64,000 nt of DNA from Linnemannia elongata (Eukaryota; Mortierellomycota; Mortierellomycetes; Mortierellales; Mortierellaceae), in NCBI GenBank assembly GCA_036320915.1, contig JAXBDG010000001.1, positions 3,928,001 to 3,992,000 on the forward strand, given 5' to 3'. Made by a program: the position numbers and the translations under genes. The notes below the pieces were generated by a model, which saw only the letters and a program-made list of their open reading frames with translations, was not told where the DNA came from and made no database searches. Positions 36,643-47,707 of the stretch are shown here, piece after piece (position 1 is the stretch's first letter; every line of letters begins with the position of its first letter).

Positions 36643-38590
36643 ATGAGCAAGCCCACCGACAAGAAGAAGCTTACCGTCGCTGCCCAGGAGACTGAGGACT
36701 TCACCGTCGCGTAAGGATTTTCTTCTTTCTTCTTTTCTCACACTTTCCCCTTCCTACTCACACTCGACAAACCACCAACAGAAAATATTCCCAGGAACCT
36801 GGCTCGGTCCGTCCCGTGAGGACCCTCACGAGAGCAGATATTCATTACCCATTCACACGCTCCTTCTTTTACCTTTCTCCCTTCTCCACACCTCACACTC
36901 CACACCCTTTCCTTTCCTTGCACCCTACCCTTCAAAATACGACAAGCCCAATTGAACTCGTAAAGAAAAAAAAAAAAGAGCAGAGGAACTAACAACTGGA
37001 CTCGCCTGCTTCAACTGAATAGTAACACCGATGTCCTCACCAAGTACAAGGCTGCCGCCGATATCACCAACCGTACGTGGCGCCCTCTTAGCAATTGATC
37101 GCAAAGATCACAATTCTGGACTATATTTCGCGCTTTTTCTGATTCCAAGCAGGAGAACTAGCGCCTGCTCAGGAAACAAAATCATATGGATTGAATTAGA
37201 GTCTTACTTTCTGTCATTTTTTATGTCTGGAACGGAATAGGTGTTATCGCCCAGGTCGCTGCTGCTTGCGTTGACGGTGCCTCCATCTTGGAGCTCTGCG
37301 TGAACGGTGACAAGGCCATCGAGGAGGGTGTCAAGACCGTCTACACCAAGGGCAAGATCAACAAGGGTATGTCCTTTCAGCCTTTTTATTGAAATTGACG
37401 TTTTGGTTTGCATGTACTGGGGCTATTTGAAAACTAGAAAGAACCTAGACTAACCAATTGTGACTTTTTAACCGTGACTTTTGTGTTTTCTTTGTAGGTG
37501 TCGGTTTCCCCACCGCCATCTCTGTCAACAACACCATCTGCCACTTCTCCCCCCTCGCTGCCGATGCTGAGGGTCTTGTCTTGAAGAACGGCGATATGGT
37601 CAAGGTGTACGTCGCTTTGTTCTCTTTTTTTCTTTGCTCACTTACGCGTCTTTTTGGCAAAATTGAACAAGCACAGGACCTTTTTTCAGGATTTGCACCA
37701 AAACAAACCTTAATCAACTGTAGCTAATGAAACCATTTTGATTTGGATATCCTATTAGTGAGCTTGGTGCCCAGATCGACGGATACGGTGCCATTGCCGC
37801 CACCACCGTTGTTGTCGGTGCCTCGAAGGAGAACCCCATCAAGGGCAAGCAGGCTGATGTCCTCATGGCCGCCCACCAGGCTGCCGAGGCCGCTGTCCGC
37901 CTGATCCGCGCCGGTAACGCCAACACCCCCGTTACCGACAACGTCCAGCGCATTGCTGCCGCCTACGGCTGCAAGCCCGTCGAGGGCATGCTCTCGCACC
38001 AGCAGGAGAAGAACGTCATTGACGGCAAGAAGCAGATCATTCTCAACCCCACCGAGGGCCAGCGCTCCGACTTTGAGAAGTGCACCTTCGCCGAGAACGA
38101 GGTCTACTGTGTCGACATTATGATCTCTTCGGGCGATGGTAAGATCAAGAACAACGCCTCGCGCACCACCATCTACAAGAAGACCACTACCAACTACTCC
38201 CTCAAGATGCAGACCTCCCGTGTCGTCCTCTCCGAGATCACCAAGAAGTTCGGTCAGTTCCCCTTCAACCTCCGTCAGATGGACGATGAGCGCAAGGCCC
38301 GCATGGGTCTCCTCGAGTGCATCAAGCACAACGTCGTCACTGCCTACGATGTCATGGAGGAGGAGAAGGGCGAGTTTGTTGCCCAGTTCTTGTTCACCGT
38401 CTGCGTCATGCCCTCGGGACCCCTCCGTATCACCAACACCCCCATCGACCTCGAGACCATCCAGACCGAGAAGAAGATTGTTGATGAGGAGATCCTTACC
38501 CTCTTGGCCTCCGAGATCAAGCCCAAGAAGAAGAGCGCCAACAAGAAGAAGAAGGCCGACGCTGCCGCTGCCGAGGAGAAGAAGGAGTAA
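36643..38590 (+). CDS. Proliferation-associated protein EBP1/PA2G4 homologue, 394 aa
   Basis: Catalytically inactive relative of methionine aminopeptidase-2 that, in other eukaryotes, binds ribosomes and rRNA and affects growth. Five exons: 36643-36710, 37023-37072, 37241-37366, 37498-37606 and 37759-38590 (1185 nt in frame). The 394-residue product equals the length of the human protein. Family signatures include [60 protein letters not shown] and [20 protein letters not shown]. The C-terminus is lysine-rich ([12 protein letters not shown]), as in nucleolar and RNA-binding family members. The start at 36643 gives the expected SKPTDKKK leader. GC-rich third positions mark the last exon as highly coding-biased, consistent with strong expression. 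Confidence 0.95.
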
Positions 38591-38880
38591 AAAAAAAAGT
38601 ATCATTATTTGTTTTCTTTAGACAGTTTTGATCGAGGGAGTTTTTACACATAAATTTTCATAATGGAAAAACATCAAAAAATACCATTTTCTTTACCACT
38701 CTTGCTTGTTGCTGTTGCTGTTGCTGTTGCTGCTGTGTTTTTTTTTTTTTTTTTTATTCTCAATCACAATCGTGAGATTAGCAGGAGAAAGCAATTGTAC
38801 AAGTGTAAGTACATGAAGAAGAAGCAACACAACGAACGAATACGAAAACAAATGAGCAGACGAATCAAGAAAGGAAGGGG

Positions 38881-38919
<39 letters not shown>

Positions 38920-38949
38920 GCGACAACATCGCACGATGGCAGAGGAACC
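38591..38949. other. Convergent 3' intergenic region
   Basis: Short gap between the EBP1 (+) and large BTB gene (-) stop codons. It contains T17 near 38739-38755 and A36 at 38881-38916. Confidence 0.6.
38881..38916. repeat. A36 homopolymer
   Basis: 36 consecutive A bases, 34 bp beyond the stop codon of the minus-strand BTB gene. Confidence 0.95.
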
Positions 38950-41322
38950 TCACTGAGAAGACCTGCTGGTCCAGAGCTCGGCAATAATCTCGCCAAAGAT
39001 GGCAGTGCACTCTGGGTGAGCAAAGTACGCTTCCTGAGTGTGCTTGTGTGAAATTTCGTCCATATTGTTCTTCACCACATACTTGATCAGAGCGTGTCGC
39101 ATCTCCTCAAACAAGTACCCAGTCCGGAACAAGAACGGGACCGCCCACGCACTACTCAGTCCTTGGACGATCCTGGATCCGGCCATTTCCTTTAGTTCCG
39201 CAATACTGTATCTGTCCGCAATCAGGTACACGTCTTCCCATGTCGGTTGATGTTTGCCTGTCGAGCAATCCTGTGTCAGCACAGTCGGCGCATTCCAGGG
39301 GCGAAGTCGACCAAGGTAAAGAAACTGGATCAGCAGACGGAAGCAGTGAATATCACTGTCCTTGATCCTGATCCGCTTGACGCCCGGTCCACCCTCAGCA
39401 AACGAGCTCGAGAACATGGTCTTGAAGTACTCATACTGCGAGAGGACAATCTTGTGCGCGCCTTGTGTCTCCACGATCGAAGTCCTGGACTTGGTCGTTG
39501 TCGATGGGGTGGTCAGAACATTCGACATGTTGCCCAGTGCTGTGTAGGCTTTCTTCACTCTCGCCGTAACTTTTGCATCAAATGCGTCCACGTATGACCC
39601 ATCGTCATGAAGTTCGACCTTGTCCAGCGGCCATCGTAGTCCCTGATCTCCACCTCGATCCCGGTCTTGACCAAGGTCCACATCGTCAGCGGGCTGTCCA
39701 GAACCCTCTGTATCCAGCAATGATGTCGAAGAAGATCCATTGGTATCCTCGATAGTCTCCGATTTGTTCGTAATTGTCAACTTGGTCATCTCCAAGACTC
39801 CTGAATCACCACTATCGTCCTGTTGATACCCCTCGTCTTCAGCCTCGATCCTGTCGATAGATCCTGTCTCCGAGTCAGATCTTTCAAACTCGACCTCGGA
39901 CTCTGCGTAAGATTCCGGCGGATCAAATTCAAAGAAGACGTCATAGCTCGAGGGATCGTCCAGCATCTTGCCGAGGATCGAGTCACAGTGGTCTGTGTAG
40001 GTCGTCGATGTCGTTGGGTTGAATTTGATTCCTGTCTTTTCACTCGACAATAGAACGTCGATGCAATAGCGTCCTTCCGCATTCTTCACCAACATCGTCC
40101 CTGCTTGTGGCCCTATTTTGTGTAGGAAATTAATTGTGGCGACAGAATCATACATGGTTATTAAGAACTGTTCGCGAAGAATGAGAAGACAGCTAACACA
40201 TATATCACCGCATATTAAAGAACTACAATCCTTACATGAGCAATGAACTTGGCGGACGCTGGGCCAAAAGACTGCTACCGAAGTTAACTTCTTCTGGTCG
40301 ATGGTGAACACCGACACCGTCTGAAGCCAAGACTGATTGTTGCCCTTGTGTGTTGTTGCGAATTCCAGCGTCATCTTGAAAGTGTCAGACGTTTGTAGTA
40401 AGCTGCACTTGAGCGTATCCACATCACCCTCCCGAACTCGAAACTGCTGCGTTAATCCTGTGCCAAGCAGGATCGAGAGGTTCTCGGGTAGCCATTCAAA
40501 CCGGAACCGGATCTCTTTGGTGCACTGCAGCTGTGGCGTCTGGCTTGCGAAGGAAGGTGTGAATATTGAGGTGGAAGTAGTTACAGGTTGGGTCGTAGGA
40601 AGTGTCAACGGCCGAATCGCAAAGTTGTTGAAGAACCGCCCTGGCCCTGGAGGCGTGCTAGTCGAGGGTTGTCTCAGAGACGCTGCTTGGTTCCCGAAAA
40701 AATTGGTTGTGGTTGTATTGACAACGTTTGATCCCCACAAGCTGGAGGGTGTGTCTCCGAGTCTGCCCGCAGTGAAGCGCCCGGCGGTATGTGTTGTTGT
40801 AGTTGTTGTAGGAACAGCTGGCGTCTGTCCTGCTACCGATCCGGCCCCTATGCTCGGTGTTGCTGTTGTTCCTCCAGCTGCAAACAGGGGCGTCGCCGTT
40901 CCTCCGCCAACAACCGCCGTCGTTGTTGACGGAAGAGTCAAAGTCCCCCCAGCATTTGCCCCAAAGATCAGTCCCGTAAACGGTGCGCTCGCCCCAACAG
41001 CGGGGACAGCCGTGGTGGTCACAGCAGCAGAGGTTCCGTTTGTCCAAGTAGGGATGGTTGTCGTTGTAGAGGAAGAAGTAACAGCTGCTCCTACAGCAAC
41101 GGTAGAAGTGGCAGTCGTCATCGTTGTTGTTGAAGGAGCTGCAGTTGTTCCAGATGCAGCAGCGGGGGTGACCCGAGCAGCGACAGTTGCTGACGATGTG
41201 CCTTGGCCCATAAAGGCGAATGCCGGGGTAGTCGCCATGGGTGTTGATGTTGTGTTGTAGCGGGATCGAGGCGACTCGGTGTTTCTTGTCAAAGGGTTGG
41301 CGGCGGGTGTGTTGGATGACAT
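38950..41322 (-). CDS. Large MATH-like/BTB protein with nucleoporin-like N-terminus, 749 aa
   Basis: Exons 41322-40236 and 40112-38950 (2250 nt in frame). The first ~270 residues are T/A/P/V-rich with scattered FG-type words (FMGQG, LIFGANAGG, NFFGN), resembling disordered nucleoporin sequence. A MATH-like domain follows (TKEIRFRFEWLPENLS to VFWPSVRQVHC). The segment containing GRYCIDVLLSSEK matches the IGDKYDFDVVFSTE position of the two smaller BTB genes. The BTB domain has SYDVFFEF, an acidic insert, then SQYEYFKTMFSSSF and LIQFLYLGRLRP, with a helical tail (LIADRYSIAELKEMAGSRIV). The 123-nt intron (40235-40113) is a multiple of three and lacks an in-frame stop. I call it spliced because its position and phase 1 equal those of the paralogues. 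A cullin-3 adaptor role is possible by family only. Confidence 0.8.
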   Translation of the reverse strand: MSSNTPAANPLTRNTESPRSRYNTTSTPMATTPAFAFMGQGTSSATVAARVTPAAASGTTAAPSTTTMTTATSTVAVGAAVTSSSTTTTIPTWTNGTSAAVTTTAVPAVGASAPFTGLIFGANAGGTLTLPSTTTAVVGGGTATPLFAAGGTTATPSIGAGSVAGQTPAVPTTTTTTHTAGRFTAGRLGDTPSSLWGSNVVNTTTTNFFGNQAASLRQPSTSTPPGPGRFFNNFAIRPLTLPTTQPVTTSTSIFTPSFASQTPQLQCTKEIRFRFEWLPENLSILLGTGLTQQFRVREGDVDTLKCSLLQTSDTFKMTLEFATTHKGNNQSWLQTVSVFTIDQKKLTSVAVFWPSVRQVHCSCKDCSSLICGDICVSCLLILREQFLITMYDSVATINFLHKIGPQAGTMLVKNAEGRYCIDVLLSSEKTGIKFNPTTSTTYTDHCDSILGKMLDDPSSYDVFFEFDPPESYAESEVEFERSDSETGSIDRIEAEDEGYQQDDSGDSGVLEMTKLTITNKSETIEDTNGSSSTSLLDTEGSGQPADDVDLGQDRDRGGDQGLRWPLDKVELHDDGSYVDAFDAKVTARVKKAYTALGNMSNVLTTPSTTTKSRTSIVETQGAHKIVLSQYEYFKTMFSSSFAEGGPGVKRIRIKDSDIHCFRLLIQFLYLGRLRPWNAPTVLTQDCSTGKHQPTWEDVYLIADRYSIAELKEMAGSRIVQGLSSAWAVPFLFRTGYLFEEMRHALIKYVVKNNMDEISHKHTQEAYFAHPECTAIFGEIIAELWTSRSSQ

Positions 41323-42699
41323 GTGAGGATTTGGAAGGAAAGGTGGGAGGAAAAGAAAGGACAGATGGAATGGACGAGAGCCGAATAGCTCAAAGCAGGG
41401 CTCGGAGAAAGAAAATGGTGGCGACTATCGCACGTGATGAAATATCAATGAGGCGCGCAATAGTTGACAATTCGCCCTTCAGACAAAAACGACAAGCCAT
41501 ACAAAAGAAATGAGAAGTGTATCCATGGTTATGCTTCTTTTTGTTGATCTTTTGGGCGCCCCATGACGCCTGCCGGCCATCAGATTTCAACCCATGTCAC
41601 TGCCGTGTCTATTGTCACCCACACACACGCGCATAGACCCATTGGCGTGTGTACCTTGACAATGCATCAAGCTACGGTTGCATAAAATACAGAAACCAAG
41701 CTAAACGTTATCTACGTTTCTTTTTTTTCTTTTACATACGCGAATGCATTTGACAAACGTCAATCGACTGTACACAACGATGTGTCCAAGTTGGGTGGTG
41801 TCTAGAAGAGGACATCGCAGCTACCAAAATAAAACTGCAATAAGGGACGAGTTACACAATCGGATACCCCAACATATGCCAGCATGTTAGTGGGAATATC
41901 TGAAACGACATTCATGACGAAAGTCGATCTGAGGTTGAAGAAAGAATCGAAAGACCTCGCTGACAATCGCGGTAAAGACAGTGTGAAAATGGCTTGGTGT
42001 GCGACGTCTGCTCTTAAATGTATCCTCTTTTCTGGATAACTTACAAGTGAACCATCGAATGAAGGGGAGCTGCGGTATCCTCAAGTTGCAATGTAACGTG
42101 AAGGAGAGAAACGAAGATCGGCTACAAAGTGGATAATTAATGATGTATGAGGTAAAGAGTGCGCAATATTCAAAATCAAATCCTTGTAGGATAAGGTAGA
42201 CCTATTATTGGCAGCAGCTTTAAAGCATGCCTATCCCAGGCCGTCCTCCACATTTGGATGTACCGTTGATGTTCCTCAGGAAGCAAAAAAAGGCATTGAA
42301 AAGAGTGCGCACAAAAAAGAAGTTGAAGTGTAACCGTTACCCATTCATTCGACTCTGGTTATTTCGTCTTTAGAGTGGGACTGACTGATATACAAACATA
42401 ATGATCAGTACCGCAGGGAACCCAAAGAAATTGAATAGAAAAATGGGGTTGCATGATCAGTAAAAGTTATTCTTCTAGACGGTATCTCACAATGGCACCA
42501 GGTCTCGTACCAGCAAATCAGTTCGCTGTAATAAAAGCATGAGAGCGCTGATGTTTGAGAACAACGTAACAAGCCTTGAGTCAAATCAGCCATTGTGTCC
42601 GACATACCTCACATGCCGTTGCTTCTCACCTCTTTCTATTATTCTCTTTCGTTATCAGACTTTTCTACTCCTTTAGTGACACTCCTGCGACCTCAAGCT
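41323..42699. other. Intergenic region, no supported gene
   Basis: Upstream region of the large BTB gene (minus) and left flank of a BTB pseudogene (plus). No motif, repeat or RNA gene was recognised. Confidence 0.5.
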
Positions 42700-43330
42700 A
42701 TGCCTTTCGCCACTTGAACGCTCCACCTCAAGATGACTGTTACTATTGTCTGCTCTGTTATAAAATAAATTCAAACCACAATCGCTCACCATCAGGTCCG
42801 GGCCAAGTGAGGAGGGGATCTGAAAAGTGGTGCTGTGGCAACACGAGTCGTTTGTCAAGTTAATTCAGGAAGGCAAGAAGATTTCAATCCTTGAGAGACA
42901 TGGAATTGACTGAGAATAAGTGAGATGGTGATACTGAGTTGGACTTAAAATCTGGCGGCACTTTCTCCATCAACAGTATGGTTACAGCTGCAGGATCAAC
43001 TTCCGCGACACCCTTGGCTGGCATTGCTTCGAGTGCTGCTCTGGTGGTAAAAGACGACACAGTCTTCCTGGCCACCTTTTGTGCAATGTTGCACTACAGC
43101 TACACCTGCAAGATCGATCGTACTGTCGATATGACACTCTTTGTCCTGAGCGAAACCAACAAGGTGTCTTTAGTGTTTGTGACACTACAAGCACGGCCTA
43201 GGACACTGCCTGTTGGCGCCCTCTGGACCAGAAGTCACCTTGGTGTCTCAATATTGTGACTTAGGAGCTCAAGTACACTACTGTACATTATGGACGCGAG
43301 GACCTCCGACTATTGTCAAGCAGAGTCTTC
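42700..43330 (+). pseudogene. MATH/BTB pseudogene
   Basis: Decayed relative of the BTB genes at 25392 and 43693. It opens at 42700 with MPFAT, a stop, then LKMTVTIV, matching MPPAMASSQLEMTISVF of the intact copies. Most of the MATH-like region is missing. Near 42840 HESFVKLIQ matches the BTB helix HESFAKLIQ, followed by stops. From about 42990 the frame FLATFCAMLHYSYTCKIDRTVDMTLFVLS matches the paralogue BTB end closely, then shifts frame after 43180. It lies about 360 bp upstream of the intact paralogue, so it is probably an older tandem copy. Confidence 0.75.
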
Positions 43331-43692
43331 AATCCAGCGATAGGCCAAGTGCGTCATCATAACACAACAACGATGGCCCCTATATTTGTGTCTTGATCAC
43401 TGCTATTGTTTTCACTTCAAAGGACTGGTTCCCAGGTTATCTATTTTTACTCCGTAGTGTCTTCACTCATGCACATGAGACCAATAAATGAACGTGCTTG
43501 GTTGACAACCGTTGCGAGTTTGTTGACTCCTCCATAAGTACACAGATTTCATGCATCGATAATCGAAAATAGAAATTTTCAGGAAGCCTCCTTTATTAGT
43601 TCCTCCATCTTTTTCTCTTCCCACGCACTTCTTCCAACATCGCGACACAATCACCACACAACACCACCTCAGCTTGCTCTTACACGTCAACC

Positions 43693-45172
43693 ATGCCGCC
43701 CGCCATGGCTTCAAGTCAGCTTGAGATGACTATCTCCGTCTTCTCACCCCGCCTCACAAACACGAGTAGTTCGCACAACATTGTCATCGGGGCAGGAACG
43801 GGATGGAGTGTCGGAGCTTGGAACGTGAACTTACAACGAATTGGCCAGGACGGCTATCTCTTATCGATGGGAATCACTTGGGACCGGCCAGAAAAGCAAA
43901 ACTTCATCAAGTTTCGGTCGATAAATGTCATATCTCGCGCTGGCATTATAGCTGTCAAAGTTGAAGATCTTGACTGGTGGGATGGCAACAACCAGCACAT
44001 GGAGCGAGGTGAGAAAAGAACGGGAATATATAAAAGAGGGTCCTTTTGCACGATGTTACTCACGCTATATTTCTTTTGTTTCATTCTATCATGCTATAGC
44101 AAGCTTTCCTGAGGAGTCTGTCCTCATAGGAGACAAGTACGACTTTGATGTGGTCTTTTCGACAGAGCCAGATTTCCTCAGGACAATTCCTGCCCCTGCC
44201 CCTGCACCCGTTATCAAGCAAAAATCGGTGCCCCAGTCCACGCCTGCATCCAAGGAGAAGAGCCTCATCTCTTTGTTGCTCAAGGATCCTAGCTCGGTCG
44301 ACGTCTGCTTCACCTTCACCAACAATAAGGCCTGCTCTAACATCGGTCTCTGGGCTCATCGTTTTCTTCTGTCACAGCATGAGTCCTTTGCCAAGGCGAT
44401 TCAAGATGCCCTCGCGGTCCAGTCACTTGGTGACATGGTTCTAGCTGACACAAAGGCCGTTGAGGATGTCGATTCTGACGCGGAGTCTACGAGCAACCTT
44501 TCTGTCGACACTGCTATTACTGCGACAGGAGCGGCACGAAGGATTTCCGTCGGCGCCGCCTCCAAGGAACTTTTTATCAAGATCGACACCATCTCCTTGG
44601 CTACCTTCTGCGTGATGTTGTATTACATCTACACCGGCGAGATTGACCGTACTGTCGACGCGACACGCTTTGTTTTGAGTGACACCAATAAGGTCTCTTT
44701 GGTTTGGCGAGACTCTACCGGCAAAGTTGAAGAATCCGTTGACTGGCGTCCCCTAGATGAAGACTCACCCTGGCGCCTTAAGGATGTTACCTGGGAGGAA
44801 CTCAAGGTTGCCGCCATTGATTTTGGACTCAAGGATCTTCAAGCCGTCGCCGAGCGGAATCTTTATTCAAGTCCCACAGCAGCATCCGCACCAGAATTTA
44901 CGGCGGTACGCACATTAACATTTATGGCAACGGAAGCATGTATGGCGGAATCCAGAAAAACAATTGAGGAAACAGATATAACTATGGAGGAACCCACAAT
45001 ATTATATAAGGCAAAGGAGGAACCCAGAAAAACATTTAACGCAACGGAAGCATCTATGGCAGAACCCACCACGACATTTAGGGCAACGGCAGCATCTACA
45101 TCGACCATGTACAACCACAGGTGCAGCAACACCCACCGCGACACCAACCGCAAGACGTGCTCGCTGACTTGA
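43693..45172 (+). CDS. MATH-like/BTB domain protein, 462 aa
   Basis: Exons 43693-44008 and 44100-45172 (1389 nt in frame, phase-1 intron). Exon 1 is 316 nt, exactly as in the paralogue at 25392, and the two proteins are near-identical over long stretches. Examples are EMTISVFSPRLTN, LWAHRFLLSQHESFAK and FCVMLYYIYTGEIDRTVDATR. The domain order is MATH-like, linker, BTB with an acidic insert, and BTB tail (LKDLQAVAERNL). Beyond residue ~365 it has an extra ~80 residues of E/T/A-rich repeats (ATEAxMAEPxxTF type), absent from the other copy. In a second frame the same DNA reads as glycine/asparagine-rich repeats broken by stops, so the C-terminal frame may have been altered by an old indel. Cullin-3 adaptor function is an inference from domain layout. 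Confidence 0.85.
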
Positions 45173-45796
45173 GCTTAATCGCAAATCCAACGCGTCTCAG
45201 ATAGGAAGACGGCTCGATCGATTTGATTGATGAGTGGTTGGTGCCATTCGTACTTTCACTTTCATATTTTTTTTTTTTTTTTGGCTGTCTGTAACATTTT
45301 TTGTCTCTATCAGTCTAGCCGGCATGCGACACAAATGCATGCGCCCATAGTCTTTTCACACAGTTCCTGTCAATGAAATATGAATATCCATACCAACCAT
45401 TTTTATTATTGGCGTTTTTTGATCTTGTCCATTGTTGCATTATATAGATATATATATATATATATGCGACACAATCTTTTTCAGATCGCCTTGACCCTAC
45501 ACACCCAAATTTCTACCACTTCTATCTCGACTACGTTTCTTGCCATTTTTGACCTTCTCCCCAACTTATCTGTCTTCTTACGTGTCCCTCAGTAGACTCT
45601 GCGAGGATGTGCTGAGAGAGAAAAAGGAAAGGTAGAGATAGGCAAATGCTGAGGATAACAGTATTGAGGTTGCTGCCAGACTACGGCTGACATATCCATC
45701 CCTTGATGTGGTGCACAGTGAGTCGATGCTCACCGTTCAAGTGCTGGGATGATATATGTTAGATTTACAACCGCGCAGGTAGACGGGAAAGGGCGC

Positions 45797-45840
<44 letters not shown>

Positions 45841-46227
45841 ACAGAGTGTGATAATGGACGGCGAAGAAAATCCAAAATAGATGTTGACGCGTCTTGACGC
45901 GGGGTGTCGAAGAGGCTAAAATGGGTCGTCGAAGTGCGCTCACACAACCTACTCGGGCGACTCAAGGCGAACCAAACCCTACGATGCTATTGCTGCCACC
46001 ACCAAAAATACAAAAAAAAAGGCTTGGATGATTGTATTCCGTTGATCCTTTGCTTGTTTATTTTCAAGGAGACCTTGTTTCTAACCTACCACACCCAGGA
46101 AATTACAGATATAAAAGTATGACAATGCACAAACTTTTTCACTTCCCCCTCTCCCGCTCTTGTTATACTTTTCATACACACCTTTCTTGCTCGCACCTGC
46201 CCACTCACTCAGATTCCAGCCAACACA
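45173..46227. other. Intergenic region with A41 run and TATA box
   Basis: Follows the BTB gene and precedes the first small mitochondrial-type gene. It has a T17 run near 45267, a (TA)-rich patch at 45448-45464, an A41 run at 45799-45839 and a TATA-like GATATAAAAG at about 46108-46117, some 110 bp before the next start codon. Confidence 0.6.
45799..45839. repeat. A41 homopolymer
   Basis: 41 consecutive A bases, the longest mononucleotide run in the window. Confidence 0.95.
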
Positions 46228-46831
46228 ATGTCTTCTCGCCTCCTCCGGCTCTTCGCTGGATCAGTCCTTCTTCGCACTCAGGCTATCCGAAGCATCGCCA
46301 CTCCTATGCGAGGTACCATTGCTGTGCGATCTGAGGTCCAACTCGCCGCTACCGCCGTTGGCCCCCTCCAATTCTCACATACGGCTCCGACTCTTTTCCT
46401 GAACCCCAGATCCCTCATTCGCCGTACATTCGCCACATTTTCCAACAAAAACATCCCCCCTTGCGGCAAGCAATGCTCCTGCAACTATTATACTGAAATA
46501 GAGACCTTGATTTCGGCGCAGCGTTGGACTATCTTGGCCTTTGCTGGCTTGGTTATGTCGCTTGCGGGCATGTTATTCTCGGATCTCGTAACAAGGTATG
46601 AGCTGGTATTATTTCCTTGAAGAATTGTCATCTTCCGGGTTTGAAGCTGTTTGCGAAGCATGCGTCTGATTATATCTTCATCTCTCTCTGCTTCTTTTGT
46701 TCCTTTGCTTCTTTCGTTCCTTTGCTTTTTTTGTTGTCTGTAGCATCAATGTAACCTTCCACGAAGGGAAAACGACCCAGCCCAAAATTGATCCCAAGCC
46801 CACCACAACCACCGATTCGACTACTGAATAG
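46228..46831 (+). CDS. Small mitochondrial-type membrane protein with CGKQCSC motif, copy 1, 151 aa
   Basis: Function unknown; I do not recognise the family. Exons 46228-46595 and 46744-46831 (456 nt in frame, phase-2 intron). Residues 1-70 are rich in R, S, A and L with almost no acidic residues, as in mitochondrial presequences, and RRTFATFS resembles a matrix-protease cleavage context. PPCGKQCSC follows (C79, C83, C85), then a hydrophobic helix about 100-121 (WTILAFAGLVMSLAGML), then a short hydrophilic T/K/P-rich tail from exon 2. A single-span mitochondrial inner or outer membrane protein with a metal- or disulfide-forming Cys cluster is a reasonable guess. A TATA-like box lies about 110 bp upstream of the start. 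It is the first of four tandem relatives. Confidence 0.75.
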
Positions 46832-47150
46832 AAACTCTAAACCGTGTCCTTAAAAAAAAGCAAAAACGACCTTCATTTGTGTTTGTGAATGGTTGGAGAA
46901 TAAAAAAGGCGCGCTTTCATTCCGTTGCGCAAAAAATCACATCTTTATCTCGTCGGTTCTTTCATTTGACGCATACAAATGTCCCTGAGGTCCCTTTTTT
47001 GGTTCCCAAAAGCAATGACGGCGAAGGTTATGCCATTGCCAGCGGCGCTTACTGCCACCTTTCCTTTTTACGTTTTTACTCCTCATCTACTCGTCTATTC
47101 ATGTACCTGCATCCCTTCCCTCATCTCTTCTCCAAACTGCCATCGACAGA
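46832..47150. promoter_or_regulatory. Spacer upstream of copy 2
   Basis: About 320 bp. A TATA-like AATAAAAAAGG occurs near 46900-46910, further from the start than in the other copies. Nothing else is recognised. Confidence 0.4.
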
Positions 47151-47707
47151 ATGTTTTTCCGTGCTCTTAGACATCTCGTTGGCTCAACACTCCTTCTCGA
47201 TCAAGAAATTCGAGATATCCGCACTCTTAAGCCAAGCATCGTCACAGTTTTTTCTCAGATCTAGCTCGCTGTTACCGCTGCTCGTCCTCTCCATATCTTA
47301 TTCACGACTTCTGTTCGCTTTCTAATCTCCAGATCAACTGTCCATCTAACCTTCGCCATGTCCTCCAATAAGAAGATCCCTCTTTGCGGCAAACAGTGCG
47401 CTTACAACTGTAAGTTCGAGAAAACGTCCAAGATATTCTTGCATCGTTGGACTCTCTTATATGTTGCACGGGCCGTTTTATACTTTGCGGTAAGGTACCC
47501 ATGAATTACTCTTTTTTCTTCCTTCAGAATGGATGCTCATATATAAGCTTGAAGGTGCTTAAAAGACATACAACATCTTTATTCCTTCTCAATCCCAACA
47601 GTGTCAATGTTAACGCCTACGAAATAAAAAGATGGCTGCGCCCGCCATTGACACCAAGGGTGCCACTGACAACGAGGCGAACGCCCAATGGAGCTCGCAG
47701 ACTTTGA
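47151..47707 (+). pseudogene. Copy 2 of the small mitochondrial-type family, interrupted by TAG
   Basis: Aligns along its whole length with copy 1: an MFFRALRHLVGSTLL start, then VFSQI, a TAG stop at 47262-47264 (codon 38, where copy 1 has glutamine), then LAVTAARPLHILF. NKKIPLCGKQCAYNC and a hydrophobic helix after HRWTLLYVARAVLYF follow. Exon 1 ends at 47494 and exon 2 is 47602-47707. Apart from the TAG the 450-nt spliced frame is open. An internal ATG at 47359 could give a shorter protein without a presequence. The Cys motif is retained, which suggests either recent inactivation or a shortened product. Confidence 0.7.

Noticed and set aside
37724..38605. 293-codon minus-strand frame opposite EBP1
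   Set aside because: Mirror of the strongly coding EBP1 exon 5; L/G/D-rich shadow with no motif.
40337..41260. 307-codon plus-strand frame opposite the large BTB gene
   Set aside because: Shadow of the T/A-rich N-terminus; composition explains it.
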